This document shows positions 21,766-33,508 of a stretch of DNA of 64,000 nt, piece by piece. A program made the translations under genes and the position numbers. Location of the stretch: the NCBI GenBank assembly GCA_014529385.2, contig CM043964.1, forward strand, positions 135,471,420 through 135,535,419. Direction: 5' to 3'. The notes below the pieces were generated by a model. That model did not search any database and was not told where the DNA came from. It was given only the letters and a program-made list of their open reading frames with translations. This DNA is from Adiantum capillus-veneris. Taxonomy: Eukaryota > Streptophyta > Polypodiopsida > Polypodiales > Pteridaceae. Position 1 is the first letter of the stretch, and every line of letters begins with the position of its first letter.

Positions 21766-21827
<62 letters not shown>
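21766..21827. repeat. (GA)n microsatellite abutting the NOG2 5 prime splice site
   Basis: About 31 GA units begin two bases after the GT of the intron 1 donor. In the unspliced frame they would read as Glu-Arg repeats, which is an artefact of the intron. Confidence 0.97.
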
Positions 21828-21830
<3 letters not shown>

Positions 21831-23046
21831 ATTATCGATTTTAAGAATGGTCATTGGTAAGGATGCAGATTTATTTGAAAGAATGATAAGTAATTCAGTG
21901 TTACGTAATGTGATGGGTCTTGTTTGCTCAATCAACGTGTTAAGAGCATCACAGCTCTCTCACAGTCGCAGAATATCTCAGTCAAGGACTGATTAGAGGA
22001 GAGATAATTGCTCAGTGAGTTGGCTTAAGCATTGGAAGAACTAATTCAACTTATTAGAATGCTCACATATAAGCTTCATGGCAAATTTGGGCATCTGTAT
22101 AATATTGGTGCCAATTTGGTGGACCAATTTTAGCCAAGCTTTTGTTGTCTCACTACAACAATTGATCAGCAAGGACTGAATGGGCTGTTAAGAATAAGTT
22201 CTGGAAGAAGAGGACATGAGAAGAGATGGGAATGATGAAGTTGCCTTGATCGGCAAGATATCAATTTGTCGGTGGCAAGTTCTATGTATTTGAAATGTTT
22301 TTGAATTTTATCTTATTTTAGTAAGTTTGATAATTTGTCTCTCATGTAGATTGATGGATCTAAATAACTACCTCTACATCTTGAGTGAGAAGGGGACTAC
22401 TTGGGAGGACTTTTCCTTGGGAGAGGACCTTGTGGAATTTGTCCATGTATCTCGGTTTTTGAGATGAGCTCATTCCTTGTGGCAAGTCCTGGTCATGGCT
22501 TCCCGACCTTTAACCAAGCTTCCTAAACAGTAAGACCCATGTTGTCAATCCCTTGCCATCTCGTTAGGTACTCCTATTAATATCATTTGTGTATATACGC
22601 ATATGGGGCCCTAGATGTAAAACTTACCACCCACTTGTCAGGCAGGCCGTCCCTCTTACGAGAGTGACTCTTTGATTAGTCATTATGGGCACCCTTGCTT
22701 TTTATAGTGCGGTTTTTTTGATGTCTTGTGCTACCCTGAACTGGAAACCTTGAATCCTGTACCCTTGACTTGAAAGCTCTAAACCAAGCCTATGTGTAGA
22801 GGCAATGTAGTTATGTGGGGAGCTTGGCCGCTCTTTAAATTGTGTTTGGAATGTTTATGATGGTACTGTTGCCTTTATTTCTAAACCCTAATTCATTAAA
22901 CCGTAACCTTCGTCTAGAGGCAATATATATGGAAGCAGGTACCTTGGCTCCCCTTTACATTATACTAGTGTTATGGTACAATTGCTGTAGGCCTTTGGCG
23001 CTTGTGACACATATAGACATAGGCTCTCTCTCGCTCCTTCCCCTTT
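21828..23046. other. Intron 1 stretch, no gene seen
   Basis: About 1.2 kb of AT-rich intron sequence without recognisable domains; probably original intron sequence or very old repeat. Confidence 0.6.
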
Positions 23047-23789
23047 TGTCACGTGCACACCTAACCCTATGTGCATGTGGACAAGCTACTTCATGACAAG
23101 GGTTCAGTTCGGCTTAGGAAGTGTTTTGGCACCTTTGTGAGTCTGTTCGCAAGCCGTGCATGTCTAGACACTTCGATGCATATCCTCTGGTTGCACACAA
23201 CATGATCATCAGATTACAGTCAATAGCCATCATGAGCATTTAACAGTACACAAAACCTATTTTTCCTATTTTAGCCATTTTTTACTTATTATTAATAAGT
23301 GACTTTGTTGTGAAACTGGGTAGGGCAATTTGGCCAAGTCAATATATAAGGAAACCTAGCGCTAGCACTCTCTGGCAGAAGAGATAACAGTGACCAAGTG
23401 TTTGACATTGCACCTTCTCAACAAGACCCCCCGGGCAGGCAACCTAGTGTTTTCAGCCACCAAAGATCAACCAACGTTTTTCATCAAGTGCAGATTAGCC
23501 CTAGCGTTTTTGCAATTGCAGATCAGCCTGACGATAGCAGTTCCACAGCAGATTGTGTAGCGTTCTTCAACATCAGCCCTAGTGTTTTTGGGATAGCAAC
23601 TAGCCTAGTGTTTTTGCAGTTCCTTGGCGACAGGAGCACCATAGCATCAACGTTTTGCATTTTCAGCAATCAGTCTCCGTACCGCTCTATACACATTTGC
23701 AAGCTAAAGAAGAACCTCAAGAACCCAAGAATCGAAGAACCACAAGAACCCAAGTTCCTCGTGAACTTAAGAACCCAAGACTTCAGTGT
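23047..23789 (+). repeat. LTR-B copy 1 and adjoining leader, degenerate
   Basis: It starts TGTCACGTGCACACC and is collinear with the LTR at 25365-26370: the TTACTTATTA motif, the AATAAGTGACTTTG block, then several GCGTTTTT-like motifs. No primer-binding site is left; the LTR passes into the gag leader (CTAAAGAAGAACCTCAAG) at about 23700. A long frame that starts at 23398 runs through this LTR and is not gag until after 23860. Confidence 0.8.
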
Positions 23790-25364
23790 ATGGTCATCAC
23801 CCGAAGCGGAATGGATACTTCGCATGGAGGTGGCGAAGAAGAATTTTCCCCACCAGGAGGTTTTTCTAGATCCTCCCCCCTCCCCATCTACGCCAAGGAT
23901 TGCACCAAATCCTATGGAGGCTTTGGTCAAGACGATGATGGACATGATGTTGCAACAAGAAGCGCAACGTGCCACCTTGGAGCGCGAGCGCGAAGAAAGA
24001 AAGGCAGAATTGGATCGCGAGCGCAAAGAAAGAAAGGTGGGATTGGAATGCGAGGGCGAAGAAAGATGGTTAGCCTTGGAGCGTGAGCGTGAGCAAGCGC
24101 GTTTGGCGGCCGAAGCGAACTGGGTAGCCTTGGAGCGTGAGCGTGAGCAAGCGCGCTTGGTGGCTGAAGAAAGAAAGACAGCTATTGAGCTTGAACGTGA
24201 GCAAACACGCAAAGCCCAACGAGTAGCGGCCAAAGACAGACAAGCGGTCTTGGAGTTAGAGCGTGAGGTGCAGAGAGACCAACGCATGCAAGAGTTGGTC
24301 CTACAGGTACTCACCTCGAAACCTGACCCCGTCAAAGATGTTGGTAGTTCATCAAGTAGCAGAGACTCGAACCTCAACAACCTTGTCATAGAGAAGATTA
24401 CGTTCAATAAGTATGACGGTAAGATGGATGCTAGTGTTATTCATTCTTGGTTGCATCAATTTAATGCTTATTTTGCGACAACTAAGAAAACAGGGAATAG
24501 CAAGGTTTTAACGGCAGCCATGTACCTTGTTGGTGATGCCATTAATTGGTATCATGCATGGTAAGAGGCACAATTGACTGCGCACCTAGAGGAAGCCGAC
24601 GAAGACGTGCCCCTCTCCTTCAATTGGGCCGACTTCCAAGACAAGCTCAAGGTGCGGTTTATGCCACCCCAGTACCTAGCACGATTGAAGGACGATTGGC
24701 GCGGTCTCGAGCAAAATGGTATGCCAGTTATGTCTTTCTCTAATCGTGTTGCAACTTGGTACCGAATTACGCAAATCGGATGATGAGCGCAAAGAGGCAT
24801 TCCTTTATGGATTGGATGAGTATATCAAGTATGATGTCGAAGTACTCGATCCAATCGATCTCGACAAGGCGGTAGTGATTGCTCTCGGACAGGAGATGAA
24901 GCACAATAAGGGAAAGCCGAAGGAGAAGAAGTCTTCTCAAAGTACCTCTCAAACTTCTCAGAACCCTCAGAATGGTAAGAATGGTAAGATTGGTAACTCT
25001 TCCAACCAATTTTGATCTAGTCTCTCAGAAAAGATCTCACAAAATGAATCTAAGGGTAAAGCAAACACAATTGCTAAACCTAAGCTCACTCCATATGAAA
25101 AGGCAGAACAAGGAATTTTAGGAGGATGTATACATCATGTCGGAAGAAGAAAGCAGATGTTATCATTGTCACATCAAGGGTCACATAAAAAGAACATGCC
25201 CTAAGATTGAATGTAGCGAATCTAACAAACCCATAGAACCCACATCCTCTGTTAATGCCATAAATGAGAACATGAGTGTGTCCCAAGTTTCTCATGATCC
25301 TCCCATTGATGAGTCTCTCATGAAGTGTTATGGTCATGTGAATGGTCAACACATGGTGGTCTTG
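23790..25364 (+). pseudogene. gag-B1, gag of a Gypsy element, broken, without pol
   Basis: Gag starts MVITRSGMD at 23790, as in gag-B2, and shifts frame near 23860 to FLDPPPSPSTPRIAP. A coiled-coil of Glu/Arg heptads follows (LEREREERKAELDRER and repeats, about 23975-24290), then the Retrotrans_gag core (YDGKMDASVIHSWLHQF, INWYHAW, then VRFMPPQYLARLKDDW). Stops or frameshifts lie at 24562, 24781 and 25013. A zinc knuckle CYHCHIKGHIKRTC is at about 25155. Protease is cut after a few residues (MKCYGHVNGQHMVV) by the next LTR-B at 25365. No RT or integrase is present, so this is a gag-only remnant. Confidence 0.87.
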
Positions 25365-26370
25365 TGTCACGTGACACATCCAACCCTATGTGTCCGTGGA
25401 CAAGCTACTTCATGACAAGGGTTTCGTCAGTCCAGTCAGTCTAGATTAGCAATTGTTCTTTCACTTTTGTGAGTGTTCGCAGACCGTGCATGCCCAGACA
25501 CTTAGTGTACATGCATATCCTCTGGTTGCACACAGCATGATCATAAGCATTTCCATCAGAATCCTTCAGGGGAATTTTCCAGTGCATTTAACCTATTTTC
25601 CCTATTTTTGACATTTTTCACTTATTATTTTAAGTGACTTTTGTTGGGAACTGAATAGGGCAAATTTGGCAGAAGAGCAAGGAGAACACAGGCCAAAGGC
25701 AGCAGGTTCCCCTTCTCTCTCTCAAGCAAGACTTCCCCCCTTGGTAGTTTTTATCCTCCAAGCAAACGACCACCCCTCTGCTGGCGTTTTTCAGCAATAG
25801 CATCATCGCCAAGACCTCCCACACTTTGGCGTTTTCAGCAAGCCATTATCGCCAGAAGTCCAGCACCCTAGCGTTTTCCAGAAGTGGCCTCATCGCCCCC
25901 TTTTCTTGGCGTTTTCAGCAGCACCATAGCATCAGCAAATTCAGCGATTAAGCATCAGAATTTCAGCGTTTAAGAACCAGCCAAATCAGCGTTTTTGGAG
26001 GACTTCAAAGGCCCGCAAATCTGCGTTTTTTAGGGCAGCCAAAGGCACGGAAATCTGCAGCAAACCAGCGTTTTACTCGCTTCAGCACTTGCGTTTTTGC
26101 AGCAGCAGATTTCAGCCCATTGGCGTTTTTGGACAGCAAAGCAAGTGCATCAGTTTTCAGCCATAGAGTCGGTCTCGTCATCCCCGTCGTCGACATCGAC
26201 ATAGCCCTAGACTTGCATCAGTTCTCATTCATTCACTTTGTTTGTGTTCATCGCACTCTCTCATTAAGAACGAAAGGCTCTCCCTTCCATAAGGACAAAA
26301 GAAACCTTGAGCACAGTTCGGAGCACTCATCTTGAGCAAAGTTTAAACATTCATTCCGCTGCACCTTACA
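25365..26370 (+). repeat. LTR-B copy 2 (about 1 kb)
   Basis: It starts TGTCACGTGACACATCC and ends ACCTTACA, followed one base later by a primer-binding site. U3 contains TCACTTATTATTTTAAGTGAC; the R-U5 part carries about ten copies of a GCGTTTT(T/C)AG motif between 25780 and 26135. It is collinear with 23047-23690 and with both arms of 41038-42764. Confidence 0.87.
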
Positions 26371-26371
26371 T

Positions 26372-26383
26372 TGATATCAGAGC
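26372..26383 (+). other. Primer-binding site, variant
   Basis: TGATATCAGAGC has one change from the iMet-type TGGTATCAGAGC and sits directly after the LTR end. It shows that the LTR at 25365 is the 5 prime LTR of the gag-B2 unit. Confidence 0.8.
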
Positions 26384-26790
26384 TTTGACAGTGTTTTGTA
26401 TCACTCAAGGAAAGAACCACATAATTTTTTTTGCTTGTTGCGATCGCACGAACCCAAGTTCGCTTGGGCGTGTCGATTCCTAATCGTGTTTTTGAAGAGT
26501 GACAAGAATCCCAGGAATGAAGGGCTTGTCCAGCCTCCCCTTGTGCCTCTTTTCACTCATTGAGAGCGGACCGTGCACTTAGCGGCCGGCCAATTGACGT
26601 GAGGTGAGAAAAAGAAACCTTGGTGTGAGCGCAAGGCTGCCAAGGGGGTGCGCCCGCGAAAAAGAGCAGAACTCGGGTGAAGAGAAGATCCTTCTCTAAC
26701 ACAGATTGCAAGCAAAAGAAGAACCTCAAGAACCCAAGACCCACAAGAACCCAAGTTCCTCGTGAACTTAAGAACCCACAACTTCAGTGC

Positions 26791-27025
26791 ATGGTCATCA
26801 CCCGAAGCGGAATGGATACCGGGCATGAGAGTGATGGGCAAGAAAGTAGTGAAGAAGAATTTCAGCAACAGGGAGATTTTCTTGACCCTCCCCCTTCGCC
26901 ATCTACGCGAGGAATTGCACCAAACCTCATGGAGGCTTTGGTTAAGTCGATGATGGACATGATGGCAAAGCAAGAGGTTACTCGCATTGCCCCAAAAGCT
27001 AGCGCTAACTCTTGCCAGTGCAAAT
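26791..27025 (+). pseudogene. gag-B2, truncated gag start
   Basis: The frame starts MVITRSGMDTGHESD and is collinear with gag-B1 for about 70 codons, including FLDPPPSPSTRGIAPN and LMEALVKSMMDMM. It does not have the frameshift seen in gag-B1. It ends at 27025, where the sequence switches to an unrelated LTR segment (ACGGTTGCCACATCATC). The leader 26384-26790 has no long frame. It is the start of a second element of the same family whose remainder has been deleted or replaced. Confidence 0.82.
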
Positions 27026-27097
27026 GAGGGAATTTCATACGGTTGCCACATCATCAACCAGCGCAAAACACGAAGCGTCTGCACAATTGCCACATCA

Positions 27098-27137
<40 letters not shown>

Positions 27138-28420
27138 GTTCTCTAGTGTCACTAGAGCCCCATGGGACAGGACCCTAAAAGTTGGAACAACTTTATAACT
27201 TTTAAATGTCGTCAACTTCGGACATGCCACCTCATCATTTTGTGACATAGACTTTGTTGATTTTCTAAGGGATGTCTCGATCTACTAAATCTCGTCATGA
27301 TCTGATTCATATCCTTTCTCACATTTCTTGCAGACTTGCCGATGACCATCGCCACTAGATAGTACGCTCACACTACGTGCATTCCACAAATCAATTACTT
27401 TCTCACAGTGAACACTCATATGCAACAATCAATTTGTTACAGGCTTGGATTCTCCAAGCGAGATATCAATAGCAAGATACGAATAGAAACTACAAATAAC
27501 TAAGTTGAACTTGAACGGGGGGTGAGGGTTGGGGGGGGAGACAGAATGTGGGAGTTCTGTCCCCAGATGCACTGGCCCCAAAGACTGCTGCCTCTTCGGG
27601 TATTTTTTTATTGATTGCCGATCAAAAAGGTACAACTCCTCGAGGGTCCAGCTCTCCAAGACTCTACGTCTAGATGCTCTCCAGAGTGGTTCCCAAAGGA
27701 CTCTTATAAACTGTGCAAGGGTTGCCCAAAAGCAGAGCCCCAAAAGCAGAGCCCCAAAAGCATCAAATCTAAAAGCAAAGCATTTGTCCCTAAACACGGT
27801 GTTAAATAAGCCGAGGGCCTTCCATACAGGCCATGTCCACAGTCAACGCGTTTTGTGGGCAAGCATGCCACGTCGTTAGTGCGCAATTTTCGGAATCTAT
27901 CGAGGTGCTACATCAACAACAGATTTGCAGTTCTTTGTTTTTGGGTTAGGGCCCCTCCGCCAAGCTCTTCAAGTTGGTCTGGGTGTAGAGTTTTTAAACC
28001 TCTTAACCCCCAGGCCCCTTGTCTTGCCACGTCACAAACTTGTGACATACCCCTCTCATGAAAGGATTGTAATCGCCCTCGAGTATGCCTGCAAAAAAGA
28101 CACAAGACAAAAACAAACGGCCCTGGTTAGGTTTGGATAGCTTTGTGAAAGCTTGTGCTAAGTGGTCGGATCGTCTACCTTAATTTGAATAAAGGAATAC
28201 CGAAAGGGGCGCCAGTCTTTGAGGCCTACAGGGTGTCGGTCTCGTGTGCGCAGTGACATTCTAGTCGCTGGACGCAACTGTGTTCTTTTCCCTTCTCAGT
28301 GCTCTGTGTAAAGTTAACAGATAATTGAAATAGTACCGCCCTCTACGTTGTATAGGCCGGTTATATGGTTCCATCGACGGGATAGTCACTTTTTCTTCAA
28401 AAAGTGCAGCGTGGATTGTT
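27026..28420. repeat. Patchwork of LTR fragments
   Basis: No gene. 27026-27240 resembles the LTR at 39040-39200. A (CT)18 tract lies at 27101-27136. 27540-27900 is an LTR-A-type fragment in inverted orientation (CTTTCGGTATT-like block and repeated CAAAAGCAGAGCCC). 28130-28370 matches 38590-38700 plus 39357-39490 and is the end of an LTR-C with the leader of Gypsy-2. Confidence 0.65.
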
Positions 28421-28450
28421 GTGGGTGAAAGCAACATAGAGCTTGTCGGT

Positions 28451-30060
28451 ATGGCAGAGAAGAGAGACCAAGTACCTGAAGAGGGATCTTCTTCCTCACA
28501 TGGCACAGAGAAAATTTCTTCAACTCTTCAAGAAGAGGAGAGGTTGTTTAGAACTCAACTGCGTTGCTGCATGAACATGTTTCAGCAATTGGCTAACAAC
28601 CCAAGGATGCAAGAGTTCTTACAGGTCTCGACACAGGGTTTTCAGCCTCCTACACAAGGCATGACTGAGCCGTTGCAGGAAAAGGAGATTTCCAATGCGC
28701 AGAGGACTCATGATGCTCGAGGGAAAGCCCATGTGATTGAGCACCTAGCGGTGTCCAATGATCCAAAGCAACTTGCTTTAGCTGGACAGGAACCGTTTGT
28801 GAATGGTCAAGGGAGTAATGAACACACTATGCGTCAGACCCTTCCATTACCTATTACTTATCCTGGTTATTTTGGAGGTGGTTCGGTGTTTCAAGCTATG
28901 GCTGGACCTTCCACAGGTTATATGCCAGGGAATGTGTTCGGGACAATGCAAACAGGCATGGGTAACCCTATGTACGCGAACATGGGTGTCCAACCAGGTT
29001 TTCAGGGTGCCTATGGCCAGTTTCGAGTGCCTGGAACACAATTTGGTATGGCTGATTTTTCGCAGCCATACGTACTAAATGCAGATACGACAGGGAAAAC
29101 AGTTGATGCGAGTGCTGGAATGAACAATCATGGAGCACCACCGTTACAGGCTCCTGTTTATGATAATATGGCTCCTTTGAGTTAGCCTAAGGATTACAAG
29201 GAAGGTGGGAAGGAAGTGAAGTGTGAAACTTTTAGAGGAACTGAGGACCAATTGAATGCTTTGACCTTCATACAGCAGCTCGATGCAACTTATGTTGGAG
29301 GAAACTTCACGGAATCTTCAAAGATACGCAAGGCTACCACTTTCTTGAAAGGGAATGCGCTTCAATGGTGGAGCGCATTGTTGAACCGGGGTCAAGCCCC
29401 AACAACGTGGGTCCAATTCAAACAGCTTTTTGCGCTTGCATGGTTGACAAACACTTTTGAAGTGGATGTGATGACAGAATGATACGAGTTGAATGCTAAA
29501 CTGTGTGCGAATCTGGAAGAGTACAATAAACAATTTTGGGCCTCACTGTTGCCAGTCACCTCTTAGAGGTTTGTGCCATTGTCAGAACAGATTGAGAAGT
29601 ACTGTTGCGGATTGCCCAAGAAAATCAGAGACTACTGCACAAAGACTACTGTCATGAATATGTTTCAGTTGATAGAGAATGCAAGAGTGGCCAGCAATCT
29701 GTCGAAGGGAGATTCTGATGGATTTAATAACCACAAGAAAGGGTCCCGGGGCAAACAGTTTTCAGCCAAGGGCAATGTTAGCAAAGCCTTCTGAGCCTCC
29801 CACAAAGAAGCCCTCCACTGAAGAAGCTGATATGTCCAAGAAGCAGTCTAAATCTTCTTCGGGACGAGGACAAGGACAAAAAAGGCATTTTTCTTGGCAA
29901 AACTTTTGAAGAAAGGAAAGCTCTTAGAGAGGCCAAGAAATGCTATATTTGTGAACAGGAAGGACATTTTGCAAATGAATGCCCACAGAAGAAGTCACAG
30001 AATAAAGATGACAAGTCAGACCATAAAGGGAAGAAGCCAAAGCCAAGTGCACGACTTGTT
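28451..30060 (+). pseudogene. Gypsy-2 gag, broken
   Basis: The likely start is MAEKRDQVPE at 28451; a start ten codons earlier is in frame. The N-terminal half is Gln/Gly/Met-rich and carries no known domain. After a TAG at 29183 the Retrotrans_gag core follows (FRGTEDQLNALTFIQQLDATY, then LQWWSALL, then LSEQIEKYCCGLPKKIRDY). Stops at 29480 and 29563 and a frameshift near 29780 interrupt it. The zinc knuckle CYICEQEGHFANEC is at 29941-29982. The gag protein would form the capsid. The same gag family occurs in Gypsy-3 and in the inner element of intron 3. Confidence 0.86.
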
Positions 30061-30504
30061 CTAGATTTGGTTGGAGACCAGCCAAACACAGATGCCACGG
30101 AGCTGTGCAGAGCTTGGGGCAAAGTTAGAGACCAGACAGTGCTGGTTTTCTTTGATCCAGGAGCCCGTGCAAATTTCATATCACCAGAATTGGCATCAAA
30201 GTTGGGCATTCGTGCAGAGGAGATGGGTATGACAGGGGAAGTAGGTTTGGCATGCCCAGGTCATTCAGAGGCCGTTACTCCCATTTTGGGAAAGGTTCGT
30301 CTGCACATTCAGAGCTATGTGGATGCGGAAGAATTTCATATTATGCCACTTGAGGGCTGTGATGTGTTACTGGGTATCCCATGGTGTTACAGGTTGCATG
30401 TTATGGTGGATACTTACAACAAAAAGATTACCCTTGTACATAGAGGAAAGACTCATGTCCTTGATGGGAGTTACCTCCTGAGAGACCTGAGGATCATACT
30501 ATAG
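30061..30504 (+). pseudogene. Gypsy-2 protease
   Basis: A conserved lead-in ELCRAWGKVRDQTVLVF precedes the active-site motif FFDPGARANFIS at about 30148, with D-P-G-A in place of D-S/T-G-A. The flap and C-terminal part read GCDVLLGIPW at about 30357. The frame ends at 30504. The linker to RT, about 70 codons in the inner element of intron 3, is nearly absent: VLDGSYL runs straight into a frame leading to [14 protein letters not shown] deletion therefore joined protease to RT out of frame. Confidence 0.85.
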
Positions 30505-31784
30505 ATCTTGTGTCAGGTTCTAGTCCACCGAATAGACCACCATACAGGGTTAATGCAGCCCAGCAGAAAGAGATTATGAGTCAGGTCAACGAGCTTTTAG
30601 AAAAGGGGCTGATTCAGCCCAGTTCATCCCCTTTTTGTTCGCCTGTACTCTTAGTGCAGAAGAAGGATGGTTCATGGCGCATGTGCATTGACTATCGTGC
30701 CTTGAATAAGAATACCATCAAGAACAGGTTCCCCATACCGAGGATATATGACATTCTTGATCGGCTTGAGGGAGCGTCAATGTTTACAAGGATAGACCTA
30801 AAGAGTGGTTACCAGCAGATACGCATTAGGCCAGAAGATGTCCATAAGACTGCGTTTAGGACAACATTTGGTCTCTATGAGTTTCTTGTCATGCCATTTG
30901 GTCTCACAAATGCTCCTGCCACGTTTAATAGAATGATGACATAATTTTTAGACCACATAGAAACTTCATGGGTACCTTCTTTGATGACATGATTGTTTAC
31001 TCGAAGTCTGAAGAGGAGCATAGGGATCACTTGATTTCAGTTTTCAATGAGTTACGTAAGAACAGGCTACTCGTTAATGTGAAGAAAAGTGAATTCTTTT
31101 TGCAAGACAATTCACTTCCTTGGGCACATTGTTTCAAAGGATGGGGTACACATGGATCCCGCCAAAGTGGAAGCAATTAGGTCATGGCCAGACTTGAAGT
31201 CCGTACATGACATTCGAAGCTTTCTAGGCTTATGTTCCTACTACAGGAGGTTCATCCAAAATTTTATTGAGATTGCTTCTCCACTCCATGCACTGCAAGG
31301 AAAAGGAGTTACTTTCAAGTGTACAGCCAAAGAAATTTTAGCGTTCAAACACTTGAAAGAGAAGCTGAGTTCAGATCCGGTAATCATTTTGCCAGATCTT
31401 TCGAAACCTTTTGTGGTTCACTGTGATGCGTGTGGCCATAGTCTTGGTGCAGTTTTAATGCAGAATGGCCGAGTAGTCGCATATGAGAGCAGAATTCTTT
31501 TGAAGACTGAAAGGAACTTGCAAGTCTATGAGAAAGAATTGCTGGCAGTAATTCATGCTCTCACTAGTTGGAAACACTATCTGCTAGGGGCTGATTTTGT
31601 TGTCCAAACGGATCATCAAACCTTGCGATATTTTCTCACACAGACGAAGTTGTCTGAGAAGCACATGCGATGGGCAAACATCTTGTCAATGTTCCATTTT
31701 CAGATTGTGCATGTGCAAGGCAAAAAGAACTTGGTGGCTGATGCGTTGTCACGAAAGCCCCAAATTTCAGCAGTGATATGCTGA
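30505..31784 (+). pseudogene. Gypsy-2 reverse transcriptase and RNase H, frameshifted
   Basis: RT fingers and palm are well kept: [78 protein letters not shown] at 30942 and a frameshift precede GTFFDDMIVYS (about 30970), the catalytic FxDD box. A second frameshift near 31100 restores FLGHIVSKDG. RNase H then shows CDACGHSLGAVLMQ, YEKELLAVIHAL, QTDHQTLRYF and VADALSRKP, ending at 31784. It would copy the RNA and degrade the template, but the reading frame is split into at least three pieces. Confidence 0.88.
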
Positions 31785-32672
31785 AGATTCTTTTGCAAGG
31801 ATTTATGACCAGCTTGTTGATGGGCAACATCATGAGCACTATATGCTTAAGAATGACTTTCTCATGATGCATGGAAAGTTATGGGTTACTAAACAGTTAC
31901 GGCCAAAGATTTTGATGGAAAGTCACGCTCCACCTTATGCTGGATATCGTGGAATTGATGCGACAGTGAAAGGGGTTGAGGCATTCTTCTATTGGCCAAC
32001 TTTGCGTCAAGATGTTGATACGTTTGTAAGATCATGCTTAGTTTGCCAAAAAGTCAAATTTGACAGGCAAAAGCAATCGAGATTGTTGCAGCCATTGCCG
32101 ATCCCAGATAGGCCATGGGAAAGCATAGCAATGGACTTTATCTTTGATCTTCCAAGAACGCAAACAGGCAATGATGGGATTTGGACTATCATTTGTAGGT
32201 TCAGTAAGCAAGCCCATTTCATTCCTGTGAGGAAGAAGATAAAGCCAGAACACATGGTCAAGATATTCACGAGCAATATCTTTAAATATCACGGGATGCC
32301 TCAATCAATTGTCAGTGACAGGGATCCACGTATGACGAGTCTTTTTTGGAAGGCATTGTTTGAGAACATGGGCACTACGCTGAAGTTCTCTTCTTCGTTT
32401 CATCTGCAAACTGATGGACAGTCAGAAGAGGCAAATTCTACTATCTTGGACCTGCTCAAATGTTATGTGTCAGAGCACAAGGCAACTTGGAAACACCATC
32501 TTCCATTGGTGGAATATGCTTACAATAACACTGTACATACGTCAACAAGTAAGGCACCATTTGAGATAGTGGAAGGAGGGAAGAAAGTCCCGCCCATTTT
32601 TCGCAGACTAAGGACAAGATTTTTGAGGCAGACAAGTATGTGCAAGATATGGATGAAACATATAGGAAGATA
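31785..32672 (+). pseudogene. Gypsy-2 integrase
   Basis: From 31843 the frame is open to 32672. The HHCC domain reads HAPPYAGYRG and CLVCQ. The DDE core has MDFIFDLP (D), VSDRDPRM (D) and QTDGQSEEANS (E), with HLQ where HPQ is usual. The stretch VEYAYNNTVHTSTSKAPFE is typical of Ty3/Gypsy. The C-terminal part leaves frame near 32600 and continues in the frame beginning at 32640. This is the best-preserved domain of Gypsy-2. Confidence 0.88.
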
Positions 32673-33199
32673 AATATTGCTCTTGAGAAGACTCAGGCTA
32701 AGCAAAAGAAAGCTGCTGATCGTCACCGTCGTGAACTTGTATTTTCACTTGGTGATTGGGTGCTTTTGCGCTTTGAAAAAGCCAGGTTAAGGAAAAGGAA
32801 AGGCAAGGAACGTTTGTTTCCTAAGCTCATTATGCGATATTATGGTCCTTTTCAGATTTCAGAAAAGATTAGCGATGTGGCTTACAGGTTGAAGCTACCA
32901 GAAGGCTGGAAAATACATAATGCTTTTCATATCAGCCTTCTAAGACCCTTTGTTGGTGATGTGCCAGAGAATATGCTTGATGAGGAACAACCTGAAGTGG
33001 AAGAATTGGATGAAATCCTTGTTCCTGAACAAATATTGGCACATAAAGAAAGAAAGGTTAGAGGAAAGGTTGCAAGACGCAATTCAAGAACTATGCATCG
33101 TTAGATGCCAAATGCATGGAAGAGTCTGAATTGGTTGATTCACCTCAGCTATTGCAATTGTATCTTGAAGCCTTTCAGATGGAACCCACAATGACTTGA
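32640..33199 (+). pseudogene. Gypsy-2 integrase tail and chromodomain remnant
   Basis: The frame from 32640 contains QKKAADRHRRELVFSLGDWV, the RYYGPFQI box and HNAFHISLLRPF, followed by an acidic linker and LVPEQILAHKERKVRGK. It stops at 33104. The remaining chromodomain lies in another frame to the TGA at about 33199 (KNYASLDAKCMEESELVD, then LYLEAF). The tryptophan of the chromodomain core is replaced by Cys (DAKC for DATW). 33200-33496 is 3 prime untranslated sequence without a gene. Confidence 0.8.
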
Positions 33200-33508
33200 T
33201 GTACCCTTTTTGGAGCAAGGCAAGAGCATGGTTCGTGATGCTCAAGAGAGTAGTTAAGCAATTGTATCTACTCTTTCCATACGGAATTTAGCTAGAGAAG
33301 TTTGTGCTCGAGCGTACATTAGAAGACTTCTATGCTTGATATATGTGTTGTAGCCAGGTTGGTGGGATTGTTTGATGGTCCAACGCTACATTTTTGGAAG
33401 CATGTATATCTTGGATTCCCATCATAGAATATATGTGATATCAGGAGATATCCACATGTATTATTGCCATGCAAGTGAGGTCGCTTGTAGTATTTCAAGG
33501 GTGGGGTG

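Noticed and set aside
21526-21831. Open frame of 101 codons ending in Glu-Arg repeats
   Set aside because: Only the first 79 codons are exon 1 of NOG2; the Glu-Arg part is the GA microsatellite read past the splice donor.
23398-23860. N-terminal 150 codons of the long frame starting at 23398
   Set aside because: It is LTR-B and leader sequence that happens to be open; the true gag start (MVITRSG) is in another frame at 23790.
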